A DNA stretch of 64,000 bases, taken from assembly GCF_022414575.1 (NCBI RefSeq), contig NZ_JADWYQ010000011.1, forward strand, positions 1 to 64,000, in the 5' to 3' direction. This DNA comes from Streptomyces sp. MUM 178J (GTDB lineage: Bacteria > Actinomycetota > Actinomycetes > Streptomycetales > Streptomycetaceae). The notes beneath the pieces were generated by a model. The model saw nothing but the letters and a program-made list of their open reading frames with translations, had not been told where the DNA came from and ran no database searches. Numbering within the stretch: position 1 is the first letter of the stretch; each line of letters starts with the position of its first letter. The position numbers and the translations under genes were made by a program. Positions 1 to 9,052 of the stretch are shown here, piece after piece.

Positions 1-64
1 TAAGCCTTTCAGCGCCGATGGTACTGCAGGGGGGACCCTGTGGGAGAGTAGGACGCCGCCGAAC
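1..64 (+). rRNA. rrf: 5S ribosomal RNA, 3' part
   Basis: The window opens inside a 5S rRNA gene. The segment from AAGCCTTTCAGCGCCGATGG to the closing GCCGCCGAAC is the conserved 3' half of actinobacterial 5S rRNA, including the loop with the run of G and the GGGAGAGTAGG arm. The 5' half and the rest of the rrn operon lie upstream of base 1. A strong hairpin follows directly, so this is the last gene of the operon. Confidence 0.96.
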
Positions 65-72
65 AATTTTTA

Positions 73-111
73 GCCGTAGGCTCCTGGACTGTTGGTCCGG
101 GAGCCTACGGC
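73..111 (+). terminator. rRNA operon terminator
   Basis: The inverted repeat GCCGTAGGCTCC ... GGAGCCTACGGC closes a long hairpin with an inner GGAC/GTCC stem and a short loop. It begins nine bases after the 5S end and is followed by CCTTTCTG. Position and strength fit the intrinsic terminator of the rrn operon. Confidence 0.9.
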
Positions 112-228
112 CTTTCTGCGTTGCAGGAGTTCCAGGCGTGGACGGCCGCACCCCACCGCAGGATGCCGACGAGGCTGCCGGTAAGGTCAGGGGGCATCGT
201 AGGCACGTTCCCCACAGGAGGCCCCCGG

Positions 229-837
229 GTGGAGGTCCAGGAGACTCGGGTCCAGACGGACCGGGTACTCACCATCCCCAACATCCTCAGCATGGCGAGA
301 CTCCTCGGCGTCCCGCTCTTCCTGTGGCTGATCCTCCGCCCCGAGTTCGGCGGGCCGAACAGCGACGGCTGGGCGCTTCTGGTACTGGCGCTGAGCGGCG
401 TCAGCGACTATCTCGACGGCAAGCTCGCCCGTCGCTGGAACCAGATCAGCAGCCTGGGACGCATCCTGGACCCCGCCGCGGACCGGCTGTACATCCTCTC
501 CACCCTGGTCGGGCTCACGTGGCGGGAAATTCTTCCGCTCTGGCTCACCGTGGTTCTGCTGGCGAGGGAAGTGATGCTGCTGGTGATGGTGGGAATCCTC
601 CGCCGCCATGGCTATCCGCCGCCCCAGGTGAACTTCCTCGGCAAGGCGGCTACCTTCAACCTCATGTACGCCTTCCCCCTGCTCCTCCTCAGCGATGGGA
701 CGGGGTGGCTTTCGTCACTCGCCGCGATTTTCGGATGGGCGTTCGCCGGATGGGGTACAACTCTGTATTGGTGGGCAGGGATCCTCTACGTGGTCCAGGT
801 CCGCCGACTCGTCAAGGCGGACGCAGTGGCCGATTGA
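229..837 (+). CDS. CDP-alcohol phosphatidyltransferase family membrane protein (PgsA2-like)
   Basis: A 202-residue integral membrane enzyme that would transfer a phosphatidyl group from CDP-diacylglycerol to an alcohol. The family signature is complete: D60, D63-G64, A67-R68, G77, D81 and D85. Hydrophobic segments surround it (about 20-38, 47-60, 88-115, 140-160 and 165-190). I chose the GTG at 229 because ACAGGAG lies eight bases upstream; an in-frame ATG at 121 has no such site and would add a non-membrane tail. The same gene type heads the DUF881/garA/MerR block in Mycobacterium (pgsA2). The acceptor alcohol (glycerol phosphate, inositol phosphate or other) cannot be read from the sequence. 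Confidence 0.9.
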   Translation: MEVQETRVQTDRVLTIPNILSMARLLGVPLFLWLILRPEFGGPNSDGWALLVLALSGVSDYLDGKLARRWNQISSLGRILDPAADRLYILSTLVGLTWREILPLWLTVVLLAREVMLLVMVGILRRHGYPPPQVNFLGKAATFNLMYAFPLLLLSDGTGWLSSLAAIFGWAFAGWGTTLYWWAGILYVVQVRRLVKADAVAD

Positions 838-949
838 CCTCGTCGATGCCGTGCCGTGCAGTGTCGCCGGCCGCGCATGACGCCAGAGGAGCTCCCCGGA
901 CGGGCGAAGTCGGCTAGACCGTCGTCTCTTCAAGGAGGACGCTTCCGAC

Positions 950-3445
950 ATGAAGGCCGTCGTGATGGCCGGAGGCGAAGGCACCCGACTTCGCCCGATG
1001 ACCTCGAGCATGCCCAAGCCGCTCCTGCCGGTCGCCAACCGGCCGATCATGGAGCATGTGCTTCGGCTGCTCAAACGGCATGGTCTCAACGAGACCGTCG
1101 TCACCGTGCAGTTTCTCGCGTCGCTGGTCAAGAACTACTTCGGCGACGGCGAAGAGCTCGGAATGGAGCTCACCTACGCCAACGAGGAGAAGCCCCTCGG
1201 TACTGCAGGCAGTGTCAAGAATGCCGAGGAGGCACTGAAGGACGACACCTTCCTCGTCATTTCCGGCGATGCGCTCACCGACTTCGACCTCACCGATCTG
1301 ATCTCCTTCCACAAGGAGAAGGGCGCCCTTGTCACGGTGTGTCTGACTCGTGTGCCGAATCCTCTGGAGTTCGGCATCACCATCGTCGACGAAGAGGGAA
1401 AAGTCGAACGCTTCCTGGAGAAGCCGACCTGGGGTCAGGTCTTCTCCGACACTGTGAACACGGGCATCTATGTCATGGAGCCCGAGGTGTTTGACTACGT
1501 CGAGCCGGACGTTCCGGTGGACTGGTCGGGCGATGTCTTCCCCCAGCTCATGAAGGAAGGCAAGCCGATCTACGGTTATGTGGCCGAGGGCTACTGGGAG
1601 GACGTCGGAACCCACGAAAGCTACGTCAAGGCGCAGGCGGATGTCCTCGAAGGCAAGGTCGACGTGGAGATCGACGGATTTGAGATCTCCCCGGGCGTGT
1701 GGGTGGCGGAAGGGGCCGAAGTACACCCCGACGCCGTACTCCGCGGACCCCTCTACATCGGCGACTACGCCAAGGTGGAGGCGGACGTCGAGATCCGTGA
1801 GCACACGGTCGTGGGCTCCAACGTCGTCGTCAAGAGCGGTGCCTTTCTTCATAAGGCCGTTGTCCATGACAACGTGTATGTGGGGCAGCACAGCAATCTG
1901 CGCGGCTGTGTGATCGGCAAGAACACCGACCTGATGCGTGCCGCTCGCATCGAGGACGGCGCCGTCATCGGGGACGAGTGCCTCATCGGCGAAGAATCGA
2001 TCGTGCAGGGCAATGTGCGGGTCTACCCGTTCAAGACCATCGAGGCCGGCGCCTTCGTCAACACGTCGGTCATCTGGGAGTCCAGAGGGCAGGCGCATCT
2101 CTTCGGAACCCGCGGCGTCTCCGGAATCCTCAATGTCGAGATCACTCCCGAGCTGGCGGTGCGGCTGGCCGGGGCATATGCCACGACGTTGAAGAAGGGG
2201 GCCACGGTCACCACGGCGCGCGACCACTCGCGTGGCGCACGGGCCCTCAAGCGAGCGGTGATCTCCGCACTGCAGGCCAGCGCCATCGACGTACGCGACC
2301 TGGAGAACGTCCCGCTGCCCGTGGCCCGACAGCAGACGGCCCGTGGCAGCGCCGGCGGCATCATGATCCGCACCTCGCCGGGTGTGCCCGACTCCGTGGA
2401 CATCATGTTCTTCGACGAGCGCGGCGCGGATCTGTCGCAGGCCGGGCAGCGCAAGCTCGAGCGCGTCTATGCCCGCCAGGAGTACCGACGGGCGTTCCCC
2501 GGCGAGATCGGCGATCTGCACTTCCCGTCGAGTGTCTTCGACTCGTACACGGGCTCCCTGCTGCGGAACGTGGACACTTCGGGCATCGCCGAGTCGGGGC
2601 TGAAGGTCGTCATCGACGCCTCCAACGGCAGCGCCGGACTCGTTCTGCCCAGCCTCTTGGGGCGTCTCGGGGTGGACTCGCTGACGATCAATCCGGGCCT
2701 CGACGAGTCGCGGCCCACGGAGTCGGCCGAGACCCGGCGCTCCGGGCTGGTGCGGCTCGGTGAAATCGTCGCCTCGGCGCGAGCCGCCTTCGGGGTGCGC
2801 TTCGACCCCGTAGGCGAGCGGCTCTCCCTGGTCGACGAAGGGGGCAAGATCGTCGAGGACGACCGCGCACTTCTGGTGATGCTCGACCTGGTGGCCGCCG
2901 AGCGGCGCAGCGGGCGGGTCGCCCTGCCGGTGACCACCACCAGGATCGCCGAGCAGGTGGCCGCGTACCACGGCACTCAGGTGGAGTGGACGACCACGTC
3001 CCCCGACGATCTGACGCGCGTCGGACGGGAGGACAGCACCATCTTCGGCGGCGACGGCCGAGGCGGCTTCATCGTGCCGGAGTTCAGCAGCGTCTTCGAC
3101 GGCGCCGCCGCGTTTGTCCGGTTGATCGGACTGGTCGCCCGCACGCAGCTCACCCTGAGCCAGATCGATGCGCGGATTCCGCGGGCCCATGTGCTCAAGC
3201 GGGACCTGGCGACCCCCTGGGCGGTGAAGGGGCTCGTGATGCGCCGGGTCGTCGAGGCGGCCGGAGACCGCCATGTGGACACGACAGACGGTGTGCGGGT
3301 GGTGGAGGCCGACGGACGGTGGGTGATGGTGCTCCCCGACCCAGCCGAAGCCGTCACCCATCTGTGGGCGGAGGGCCCCGACGACGCCTCGGCCCAGTCC
3401 CTGCTCGACGATTGGTCGGCGGTCGTCGACAGCGCAGGTCGCTAG
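950..3445 (+). CDS. Mannose-1-phosphate guanylyltransferase-like NDP-sugar synthase with C-terminal phosphomannomutase-like domain
   Basis: This 831-residue protein has three parts. Residues 1-230 are a nucleotidyltransferase with the [16 protein letters not shown] loop and PKPLLPV. About 245-370 are hexapeptide-type left-handed helix repeats. About 375-831 resemble an alpha-D-phosphohexomutase. The first domain should make an NDP-sugar, probably GDP-mannose, for cell-envelope glycans or protein mannosylation. The mutase domain looks inactive: the TASHNP active-site loop reads RTSPGV (S476 kept), and the DGDADR metal loop reads DPVGER (D619-R624), losing two metal aspartates. AAGGAGGA precedes the ATG. 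It stands alone between the phosphatidyltransferase and the DUF881 operon. Which sugar phosphate it uses is inferred from family naming. Confidence 0.88.
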   Translation: MKAVVMAGGEGTRLRPMTSSMPKPLLPVANRPIMEHVLRLLKRHGLNETVVTVQFLASLVKNYFGDGEELGMELTYANEEKPLGTAGSVKNAEEALKDDTFLVISGDALTDFDLTDLISFHKEKGALVTVCLTRVPNPLEFGITIVDEEGKVERFLEKPTWGQVFSDTVNTGIYVMEPEVFDYVEPDVPVDWSGDVFPQLMKEGKPIYGYVAEGYWEDVGTHESYVKAQADVLEGKVDVEIDGFEISPGVWVAEGAEVHPDAVLRGPLYIGDYAKVEADVEIREHTVVGSNVVVKSGAFLHKAVVHDNVYVGQHSNLRGCVIGKNTDLMRAARIEDGAVIGDECLIGEESIVQGNVRVYPFKTIEAGAFVNTSVIWESRGQAHLFGTRGVSGILNVEITPELAVRLAGAYATTLKKGATVTTARDHSRGARALKRAVISALQASAIDVRDLENVPLPVARQQTARGSAGGIMIRTSPGVPDSVDIMFFDERGADLSQAGQRKLERVYARQEYRRAFPGEIGDLHFPSSVFDSYTGSLLRNVDTSGIAESGLKVVIDASNGSAGLVLPSLLGRLGVDSLTINPGLDESRPTESAETRRSGLVRLGEIVASARAAFGVRFDPVGERLSLVDEGGKIVEDDRALLVMLDLVAAERRSGRVALPVTTTRIAEQVAAYHGTQVEWTTTSPDDLTRVGREDSTIFGGDGRGGFIVPEFSSVFDGAAAFVRLIGLVARTQLTLSQIDARIPRAHVLKRDLATPWAVKGLVMRRVVEAAGDRHVDTTDGVRVVEADGRWVMVLPDPAEAVTHLWAEGPDDASAQSLLDDWSAVVDSAGR

Positions 3446-3555
3446 GGACTTCCCGAGCGGTGAGGCCGGTACGCCGGAGGGGAGTGCGGGGCCGCTTCCG
3501 GCGTGCCGGTGGGGCCATTCGGCGGTAGCGGCTGCGACGTGCGACGATGTGCGGC

Positions 3556-4488
3556 ATGCCGCAGCAGCCCCCCGTTCGGAGCACTGGCTCCGCGCCGCCC
3601 ACGCGCCCCGATGCGTCGATGTCGCTGCTGACCAACGTCATGGAGCACAGCCTCGACGACGGGTACGCGGAGGCCGCGGCACGCCGGGACGCGGAAGGCG
3701 GCGGCCTGCCCCGCACCCTGAGGGCCAAGCTCGGCCTCGCCGCCGGGCTGGTGCTGGCCGCCGCCGTGGTCACGGTGGGCGCGGCCCAGGCGCGGATATC
3801 GGCCCCGGTGGTGGCGAAGGAGCGCGAGGAGCTCATCGACCGGGTGGAGGCCGAGACCGCGGCGGTCGACGATCTCGAGGCCGGGGTGGAGCGCCTCCGC
3901 ACCGAGGTGGAGGAGCGGCAGCGCAGGGCCCTCCGGACGCAGGGCGGAGAGCAGGGGGACTTGGTTTCGCTGCTGTCGGGCGCCACCGCGGTGGAGGGAC
4001 CGGGCGTGAAGCTGGTCGTCGACGACGCCGAGTCGTCCGACCAAGGAGGCGGCGGGCCGCGGGAGAGCAGCAGTTTCTCCGACACGGGCCGGGTACGCGA
4101 CCGCGACATGCAGCGGGTCGTGAACGGACTGTGGGAGTCCGGGGCCGAGGCCGTGGCGATCAACGGGCAGCGGCTGACGGCCCTGTCGGCGATCCGTGCC
4201 GCGGGCGACGCCATACTGGTCGACAACAGGCCGCTGGTGCCGCCGTACACGGTGCTCGCGGTAGGGGACGGGAAGAGGCTGCGCACCGCGTTCCAGAACA
4301 GCGCCGACGGACAGTACCTCAAGGTCCTGGCGGAGAGCTTCGGCATCCGGTCCAAGATCTCCGACCAGGACAGGGTGAGTCTGCCGGCGGCGACCAGCCT
4401 GATCGTGCGCACAGCAGAGCCGCAGTCCGCCGACGCCGGGAACAGCGATGGGCGGGCGGCGGACGAGACAGGGAAGGGCACATCGTGA
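3556..4488 (+). CDS. DUF881 family membrane protein, first copy
   Basis: A bitopic protein of about 310 residues. A short cytoplasmic N-terminus precedes one membrane span (about 60-80, LRAKLGLAAGLVLAAAVVTV). A coiled-coil-like stretch rich in E and R follows, then the extracytoplasmic DUF881 domain with GPGVKLVVDD and INGQRLTALSAIR. DUF881 proteins pair with a small basic membrane protein next to division genes in actinobacteria and Bacillus; the molecular role is unknown. The start is uncertain: ATG at 3547 and ATG at 3556 are both in frame and neither has a good ribosome site. GACGAT seven bases before 3556 could be a -10 giving a leaderless message. Its stop overlaps the next start (GTGA at 4485-4488), implying translational coupling. 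Confidence 0.87.
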   Translation: MPQQPPVRSTGSAPPTRPDASMSLLTNVMEHSLDDGYAEAAARRDAEGGGLPRTLRAKLGLAAGLVLAAAVVTVGAAQARISAPVVAKEREELIDRVEAETAAVDDLEAGVERLRTEVEERQRRALRTQGGEQGDLVSLLSGATAVEGPGVKLVVDDAESSDQGGGGPRESSSFSDTGRVRDRDMQRVVNGLWESGAEAVAINGQRLTALSAIRAAGDAILVDNRPLVPPYTVLAVGDGKRLRTAFQNSADGQYLKVLAESFGIRSKISDQDRVSLPAATSLIVRTAEPQSADAGNSDGRAADETGKGTS

Positions 4489-4817
4489 TCGCCGTACTGG
4501 GCCTCGTCGTGGGAGTCGTGGTCGGACTGTTCATCCGGCCCGAGGTGCCGGCGGTCGTCGAGCCCTATCTTCCGATCGCGGTCGTCGCCGCTCTCGACGC
4601 CGTCTTCGGCGGTCTGCGGGCCATGCTCGACGGGATCTTCGTGGACAAGGTCTTCGTCGTCTCGTTCCTGTCGAACGTGGTGGTGGCCGCCCTGATCGTG
4701 TTCCTCGGCGACAAACTGGGCGTGGGCGCCCAGCTGTCGACGGGCGTCGTCGTGGTGCTGGGCATCCGGATCTTCTCCAACGCGGCCGCCATCCGGCGGC
4801 ATGTCTTCCGGGCGTGA
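4485..4817 (+). CDS. Small basic membrane protein (DUF1290/SbpA family)
   Basis: This 110-residue protein is almost entirely hydrophobic. Spans lie near 2-18, 26-45 and 58-75 plus a C-terminal segment, ending in the basic tail RIFSNAAAIRRHVFRA. Length, the LxGxxxGLFIRPEVP start and the position between two DUF881 genes match the small basic protein family (Rv1824/Sbp type). It begins at a GTG overlapping the previous stop by four bases and ends five bases before the next gene, so the three are one coupled operon. Function is unknown. A scaffold for the DUF881 pair at the division site is the usual inference. Confidence 0.9.
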   Translation: MIAVLGLVVGVVVGLFIRPEVPAVVEPYLPIAVVAALDAVFGGLRAMLDGIFVDKVFVVSFLSNVVVAALIVFLGDKLGVGAQLSTGVVVVLGIRIFSNAAAIRRHVFRA

Positions 4818-4822
4818 GGCCG

Positions 4823-5791
4823 ATGAACCGCGAGCAGCACCAGAGCCGGGACGGCGACCGGGACCGCCCGCTCGACGGGAACACCGGCAGCAGCCAGAAC
4901 ACCGGCCACACCCAGAACGCCGGAGACAGCGGGGCCGCGGCGCGGCCGGCCCACGTCGATCTTTCGAAGGAGAACCCTGCGAAGGCCGACGAGGGAGGCG
5001 CAGGCCCGGAGAGGCCGCAGGAGCCCCCCATGCCCGCGCCAGAGCTCCCGGCCGGCCGGGACGAGGCACAGCGGACGGGCCGGCAGCGGCTGCTGGAAGG
5101 GCTCTGGCCGCCGCGCGTCACCCGTGCCCAACTCACCGTCGCCGTCCTTCTGTTCGTCCTCGGCCTCGGCCTGGCCATCCAGGTGCGCTCCACCAGCGAC
5201 AGCAGTGCGCTGCGCGGTGCGCGCCAAGAGGACCTGGTGCGCATCCTCGACGAGATCGACAACCGCAGTGAGCGGCTGGAAGACGAGAAGCAGCGGCTGG
5301 AGGACCAGCGCACCGAGCTGGAGAACAGCTCCGACCAGGCGGAAGAGGCGCGTCGGCAGACGCGGCAGAAGGAGCAGCAGTTGGCGATCCTGGCCGGCAC
5401 CGTCGCCGCGCAGGGACCCGGCATCACGCTCACCATCGACGACCCCCTCGGCGCGGTCGAGCCCGACGCACTGCTGGACGCCATCCAGGAGTTGCGTGCT
5501 GCCGGTGCGGAGGCCATCCAGGTCAATGACGTCCGAGTGGCAGCCGATACGTATCTCTCCGGGCGCGGCGGCGCCATAGAGGTGGACGGGAAGCCGATCT
5601 CGGCCCCGTACGGCTTCAGGGTCATCGGCAAGCCGCAGGACCTGGAGCCTGCTCTGAACATCCCGGGCGGAGTGGTGCAGACCTTGGAGAAGGAGCAGGC
5701 CACCGCGACTGTGATGCGGTCGGAGAAGATCGTTGTGGACGCCTTGCGACCCGAGAAGCGGCCTGACTACGCTCGGTCGTCCTCGCGGTGA
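4823..5791 (+). CDS. DUF881 family membrane protein, second copy
   Basis: A 322-residue protein. A low-complexity polar N-terminus of about 95 residues, rich in Q, N, G and P, is followed by one membrane span (about 102-118, LTVAVLLFVLGLGLAIQV). Next comes a long heptad-like coiled coil (about 130-185, ERLEDEKQRLEDQRTELE) and the DUF881 domain (GPGITLTIDD, IQVNDVRVAADTYLSG). It resembles the first DUF881 protein but has a longer coiled coil and a much longer disordered cytoplasmic tail. The two may form a heteromeric periplasmic-side complex with the small basic protein. The ATG lies five bases after the preceding stop, without a strong ribosome site, consistent with coupling. Confidence 0.89.
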   Translation: MNREQHQSRDGDRDRPLDGNTGSSQNTGHTQNAGDSGAAARPAHVDLSKENPAKADEGGAGPERPQEPPMPAPELPAGRDEAQRTGRQRLLEGLWPPRVTRAQLTVAVLLFVLGLGLAIQVRSTSDSSALRGARQEDLVRILDEIDNRSERLEDEKQRLEDQRTELENSSDQAEEARRQTRQKEQQLAILAGTVAAQGPGITLTIDDPLGAVEPDALLDAIQELRAAGAEAIQVNDVRVAADTYLSGRGGAIEVDGKPISAPYGFRVIGKPQDLEPALNIPGGVVQTLEKEQATATVMRSEKIVVDALRPEKRPDYARSSSR

Positions 5792-5981
5792 GCCGGGGGC
5801 GCATGGGGGGCTCCGGACCCGGGCAGGAGGTAGCAGGGGGTCGCCGCATCACACAAGTGGTGCGTGGTGGAAACTGTCGGGTGGATACGGACGTTGTGAG
5901 GGTGTCCGGGTCGGCAGGTGTGTTCGTCGGGAGTTCGTCCTGCCCCACGGGCGGGTCTATTTCGGTCAAGGGGAAACGCCC

Positions 5982-6821
5982 GTGAAGTTGTTTGGGAAGT
6001 TGTTCGGCAAGAGCGCCCGCGAAGAAGGCGGCAGCGCCAGGCATCGCGCACCGCGCCATGGCCAGACGGATGAGCAGGGCGGAGAGCGCCCGCTCTTCCG
6101 GGACGAGGTCAATGGGGGCGGTGACATTTCGGGCGGGCCGGGCGCGTCGTCTGTTGACCCTGCCGGTGCCGGACGCATAGGTTTCGGGGAACCGTCAAGC
6201 TCGGGTACGGGTGGAGAGTTCGCCGCCGACCCGTATGCGACCAATCCCCACGCGGCCGCGCCGCGGCAGGAGGACCCGTCCATGTCGGCTCTGCCGGTTT
6301 GCACCAGGTGCGGGCACCGCAATGCCGAGGCCAGCCGCTTCTGCTCCAACTGCGGCGCGCCGCTGCGTGGAGGCGTGCCGGCGGAGCGCGCCTCGGAGAC
6401 GACGTCGACGATCTCCATCTCCGGCCTCGAGGCATACGACTCCGAGATGACCGGGCAGACGGCGCTGCCGTCCCTGTCGCCCGAGGCCCAGGCCGCCGTC
6501 GACGCCCTGCCTCCCGGCTCGGCGCTGCTGGTGGTGCGGCGCGGGCCGAACTCGGGCAGCCGCTTCCTGCTGGACAGCGAGCTGACCACCGCCGGGCGCC
6601 ATCCGCAGAGCGACATCTTCCTCGACGATGTGACGGTGTCCCGGCGTCATGTCGAATTCCGCAGAGATGCCGAGGGGCGCTTCAGCGTCGCGGACGTCGG
6701 CAGCCTCAACGGCACCTATGTCAATCGCGAGCGGATCGACTCCGTGCTTCTGTCGAACGGCGACGAGGTCCAGATCGGCAAGTACCGGCTGGTCTTCTAC
6801 GGGAGCCAGCGGGGCGTGTAA
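5982..6821 (+). CDS. garA: FHA-domain phosphothreonine-binding protein, GarA/OdhI-like
   Basis: A 279-residue signalling protein. Residues 205-245 hold the FHA core (GRHPQSD, SRRH, LNGTYVN), which binds phosphothreonine. E139-T-T-S142 matches the ETTS phosphorylation motif of mycobacterial GarA and corynebacterial OdhI, targets of the Ser/Thr kinases PknB and PknG that control 2-oxoglutarate metabolism. Unlike the roughly 150-residue mycobacterial proteins, this one has a basic amphipathic start (MKLFGKLFGK), a disordered stretch, and a zinc ribbon with C107, C110, C121 and C124. AAGGGGAA supports the GTG start. The neighbours are the same as around garA in Mycobacterium, except that gcvH is absent. 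Function as a metabolic switch is by homology. Confidence 0.88.
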   Translation: MKLFGKLFGKSAREEGGSARHRAPRHGQTDEQGGERPLFRDEVNGGGDISGGPGASSVDPAGAGRIGFGEPSSSGTGGEFAADPYATNPHAAAPRQEDPSMSALPVCTRCGHRNAEASRFCSNCGAPLRGGVPAERASETTSTISISGLEAYDSEMTGQTALPSLSPEAQAAVDALPPGSALLVVRRGPNSGSRFLLDSELTTAGRHPQSDIFLDDVTVSRRHVEFRRDAEGRFSVADVGSLNGTYVNRERIDSVLLSNGDEVQIGKYRLVFYGSQRGV

Positions 6822-6847
6822 CCCGTCAAACCCGTCAGGGAAGGCAC

Positions 6848-7597
6848 ATGCTGCGAACACCCACGGGCGGCGCCGGGAACGGCGCCGCCGCCGGGGCCGA
6901 CCGGCTGATGAGCATCGGCACGGTGCTCGGGCGGCTACGTGAGGAGTTCCCCGAGGTCACCATCTCCAAGATCCGGTTTCTGGAGGCGGAAGGGCTGGTG
7001 GAGCCGCAGCGCACACCGTCGGGGTACCGCAAGTTCGCCCCGGAGGACGTGGAGCGGCTGGCGCAGGTGCTGCGTATGCAGCGTGATCACTATCTTCCCC
7101 TGAAGGTCATCCGCGAGCATCTCGAGGCGCAGAGCCGGGGCGAGGAGGTGCGGCTGCCCGCACCGGCCGCGCCACGCGAGCTGCTCGACGGGGAGGCCTG
7201 GCGGGCGGACGAGGCGGCACGGCCCACGGCCGCCCGGGTCGGCCGTGCCGAGCTGCTCGCCGCCGCCGAGGTGAGCGGCGAAGAGCTGGACGAATGGGTC
7301 TCATACGGGCTGATCACCCCGGATGAGGACGGCGGCTGCGACGCCGGGTCGGTCACGGTGGCGCGGCTGATCGCGGATCTGGGCAGATTCGGACTGGAGC
7401 CGCGGCATCTTCGCGCCATGAAGGCCGCAGCGGACCGTGAGGCCGGACTGGTCGAACAAGTGGTCGCCCCGCTGCGGCGGCACCGGAATCCGCAGACCAG
7501 AGCGCATGCGGAGGCCACCGTCAGGGAGCTGGCGGGGCTGTCGGTGCGGCTCCATGCAGCCCTTGTCCAGAGCGCGCTCGGGGTAAGGCTTCACTGA
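6848..7597 (+). CDS. ftsR: MerR-family regulator, FtsR-like
   Basis: A 249-residue MerR-type DNA-binding protein. The winged helix is at about 22-95 (SIGTVLGRLREEFPEVTISKI, then YRKFAPEDVERLAQVL), and a C-terminal all-helical domain covers about 130-249 without the cysteines of metal sensors. The ortholog in the same position in Mycobacterium (Rv1828) and Corynebacterium (FtsR) is known as an activator of ftsZ and division genes. It follows the FHA gene by 26 bases with AGGGAAGG upstream and is probably co-transcribed. The direct target in this organism is not visible here. Confidence 0.85.
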   Translation: MLRTPTGGAGNGAAAGADRLMSIGTVLGRLREEFPEVTISKIRFLEAEGLVEPQRTPSGYRKFAPEDVERLAQVLRMQRDHYLPLKVIREHLEAQSRGEEVRLPAPAAPRELLDGEAWRADEAARPTAARVGRAELLAAAEVSGEELDEWVSYGLITPDEDGGCDAGSVTVARLIADLGRFGLEPRHLRAMKAAADREAGLVEQVVAPLRRHRNPQTRAHAEATVRELAGLSVRLHAALVQSALGVRLH

Positions 7598-7638
7598 TCT
7601 TGTGAGGGCCCGACTATCCAAACCTGCCGAGCACGTCC

Positions 7639-7651
7639 TAGGGTTACTGTG
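7639..7651 (+). promoter_or_regulatory. Probable -10 box giving a leaderless DUF151 message
   Basis: TAGGGT at 7639-7644 matches TAnnnT and lies six bases before the GTG at 7651. There is no purine-rich ribosome site in between. Transcription starting at or next to the GTG would yield a leaderless mRNA, separating this gene from the FHA/MerR operon. Confidence 0.5.
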
Positions 7652-8124
7652 TGAACGAGCTCGACGTTGTGGGTGTCCGGGTTGAAATGCCCTCGAACCA
7701 ACCGATCGTGCTCCTGCGGGAAGTGGGAGGCGACCGGTACCTCCCCATCTGGATCGGACCAGGGGAGGCGACCGCCATCGCCTTCGCGCAGCAGGGGATG
7801 GCTCCTGCCCGGCCTCTGACGCACGACCTCTTCAAGGACGTGCTGGAGGCGGTGGGCCAGGAGCTCACCGAAGTGCGCATCACGGACCTCCGGGAAGGCG
7901 TCTTCTACGCGGAGCTGGTCTTCGCCAGCGGCGTCGAGGTGAGCGCGAGGCCGTCCGACGCCATAGCGCTGGCGCTGCGCACAGGGACGCCGATCTATGG
8001 CAGTGACGGCGTGCTGGACGATGCGGGGATCGCCATCCCCGACGAGCAGGAGGACGAGGTGGAGAAGTTCCGCGAGTTCCTCGACCAGATCTCGCCGGAG
8101 GACTTCGGCACCAACAGCCAGTGA
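7651..8124 (+). CDS. DUF151 bifunctional nuclease family protein
   Basis: A 157-residue soluble acidic protein of the DUF151 (BFN) family. Its core includes LREVGGDRYLPIWIGPGEATAIA, AELVF and the SDAIALALR helix. Plant and Thermotoga members have been described as RNase/DNase or structural proteins; the activity in actinobacteria is not established. The GTG start has no Shine-Dalgarno sequence, and a TAGGGT -10 sits six bases upstream, so the message is probably leaderless. It lies between two MerR genes exactly as Rv1829 does in Mycobacterium. Confidence 0.88.
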   Translation: MNELDVVGVRVEMPSNQPIVLLREVGGDRYLPIWIGPGEATAIAFAQQGMAPARPLTHDLFKDVLEAVGQELTEVRITDLREGVFYAELVFASGVEVSARPSDAIALALRTGTPIYGSDGVLDDAGIAIPDEQEDEVEKFREFLDQISPEDFGTNSQ

Positions 8125-8292
8125 CCGCACCGGCCGCCGGTGACCCTGTCGGGAGTCCTGCACGGCAGGGCCTGTCGGGTGGCCGGAGGCGGATCTCGCG
8201 GGCCGTTGCGGCGCATACGTTTCGGGCCCGCCGCGCGACCGCGCATTCGGCCACGTATTCCCTGACTTGGGGTACGGAAAACCACTCTCAGG

Positions 8293-8356
8293 GTGATTAT
8301 CACTCGGCGTGGCGAGTGTGGCGATCGTTGACGCACCCCTGGCGACTCCCTACCGT
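8293..8356 (+). promoter_or_regulatory. Promoter of the second merR gene with an upstream inverted repeat
   Basis: TTGACG (8328-8333), a 17-base spacer and TACCGT (8351-8356) form a textbook housekeeping promoter about 30 bases before the gene. The perfect 11-base palindrome GTGATTATCAC (8293-8303) lies about 60 bases upstream of the expected transcription start, where an activator would bind. Confidence 0.65.
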
Positions 8357-8386
8357 CGAGATGGCAGGTCAAGGACGGAGGTCGGC

Positions 8387-8998
8387 GTGAGAAGCAGCGG
8401 CGACGGTACGGCTGGGGGCGGCCCCGGACGCAGTCTGGGGGAGAGCGGGCCGTATCCGCTTCACGACGGCGCGACCGGCGTCGATGCCGCCGACCCCGCG
8501 ACGGACACCATCGGCTATCGGGGTCCAACCGCGTGCGCCGCGGCGGGCATCACCTATCGGCAGCTGGACTACTGGGCCCGCACCGGACTGGTCGAGCCCA
8601 GCGTGCGGCCTGCGTACGGATCGGGGACCCAGCGCCTCTACAGCTTTCGTGACGTCGTCGTCCTGAAGATCGTCAAGCGTTTCCTGGACACCGGTGTCGG
8701 CCTGCAGAACATCAGGGCCGCGGTCCGGCATCTGCGTGATCGCGGCTTTCGCGACCTGGAGCGCATGACGCTGATGAGCGACGGGGCGACGGTGTACGAG
8801 TGCTCCTCACCCGACGAGGTCGTCGATCTGCTCCAGGGCGGCCAGGGTGTCTTCGGCATCGCCGTGGGCGTGGTGTGGCGGGACGTGGAAGCCGCGCTCT
8901 CCCAGCTCCACGGGGAGCGGGTCGACACGGGCGAGACGCTGGTCGGGCACAATCCGGCCGATGAGCTGGCCAGGCGCAGACGCGACCGGGCGGTCTGA
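8387..8998 (+). CDS. MerR-family transcriptional regulator (Rv1830-like)
   Basis: A 203-residue MerR protein. An N-terminal tail of about 45 residues precedes the winged helix (YRGPTACAAAGITYRQLDYWARTGLV, about 46-70; RLYSFRDVVVLKIVKRFLD). A short C-terminal effector region contains CSSPDEVVDLLQGGQGVFGIAVG. It lacks the cysteine and aromatic pockets of metal or drug sensors. Position after DUF151 matches Rv1830, a regulator tied to cell-cycle control in mycobacteria. AAGGACGGAGG precedes the GTG, and a strong promoter lies just upstream, so it can be expressed independently. Its targets are unknown here. Confidence 0.86.
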   Translation: MRSSGDGTAGGGPGRSLGESGPYPLHDGATGVDAADPATDTIGYRGPTACAAAGITYRQLDYWARTGLVEPSVRPAYGSGTQRLYSFRDVVVLKIVKRFLDTGVGLQNIRAAVRHLRDRGFRDLERMTLMSDGATVYECSSPDEVVDLLQGGQGVFGIAVGVVWRDVEAALSQLHGERVDTGETLVGHNPADELARRRRDRAV

Positions 8999-9052
8999 CG
9001 TCCGGCGGAGCCCCCTTGCGGACGCCGACGACGGCATGGACGCCGCCGTCGG

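Noticed and set aside
914..3361. An 815-codon open frame on the minus strand opposite the nucleotidyltransferase gene
   Set aside because: It is a mirror of a high-GC gene with a real domain architecture on the plus strand; its own sequence shows no domain and no ribosome site.
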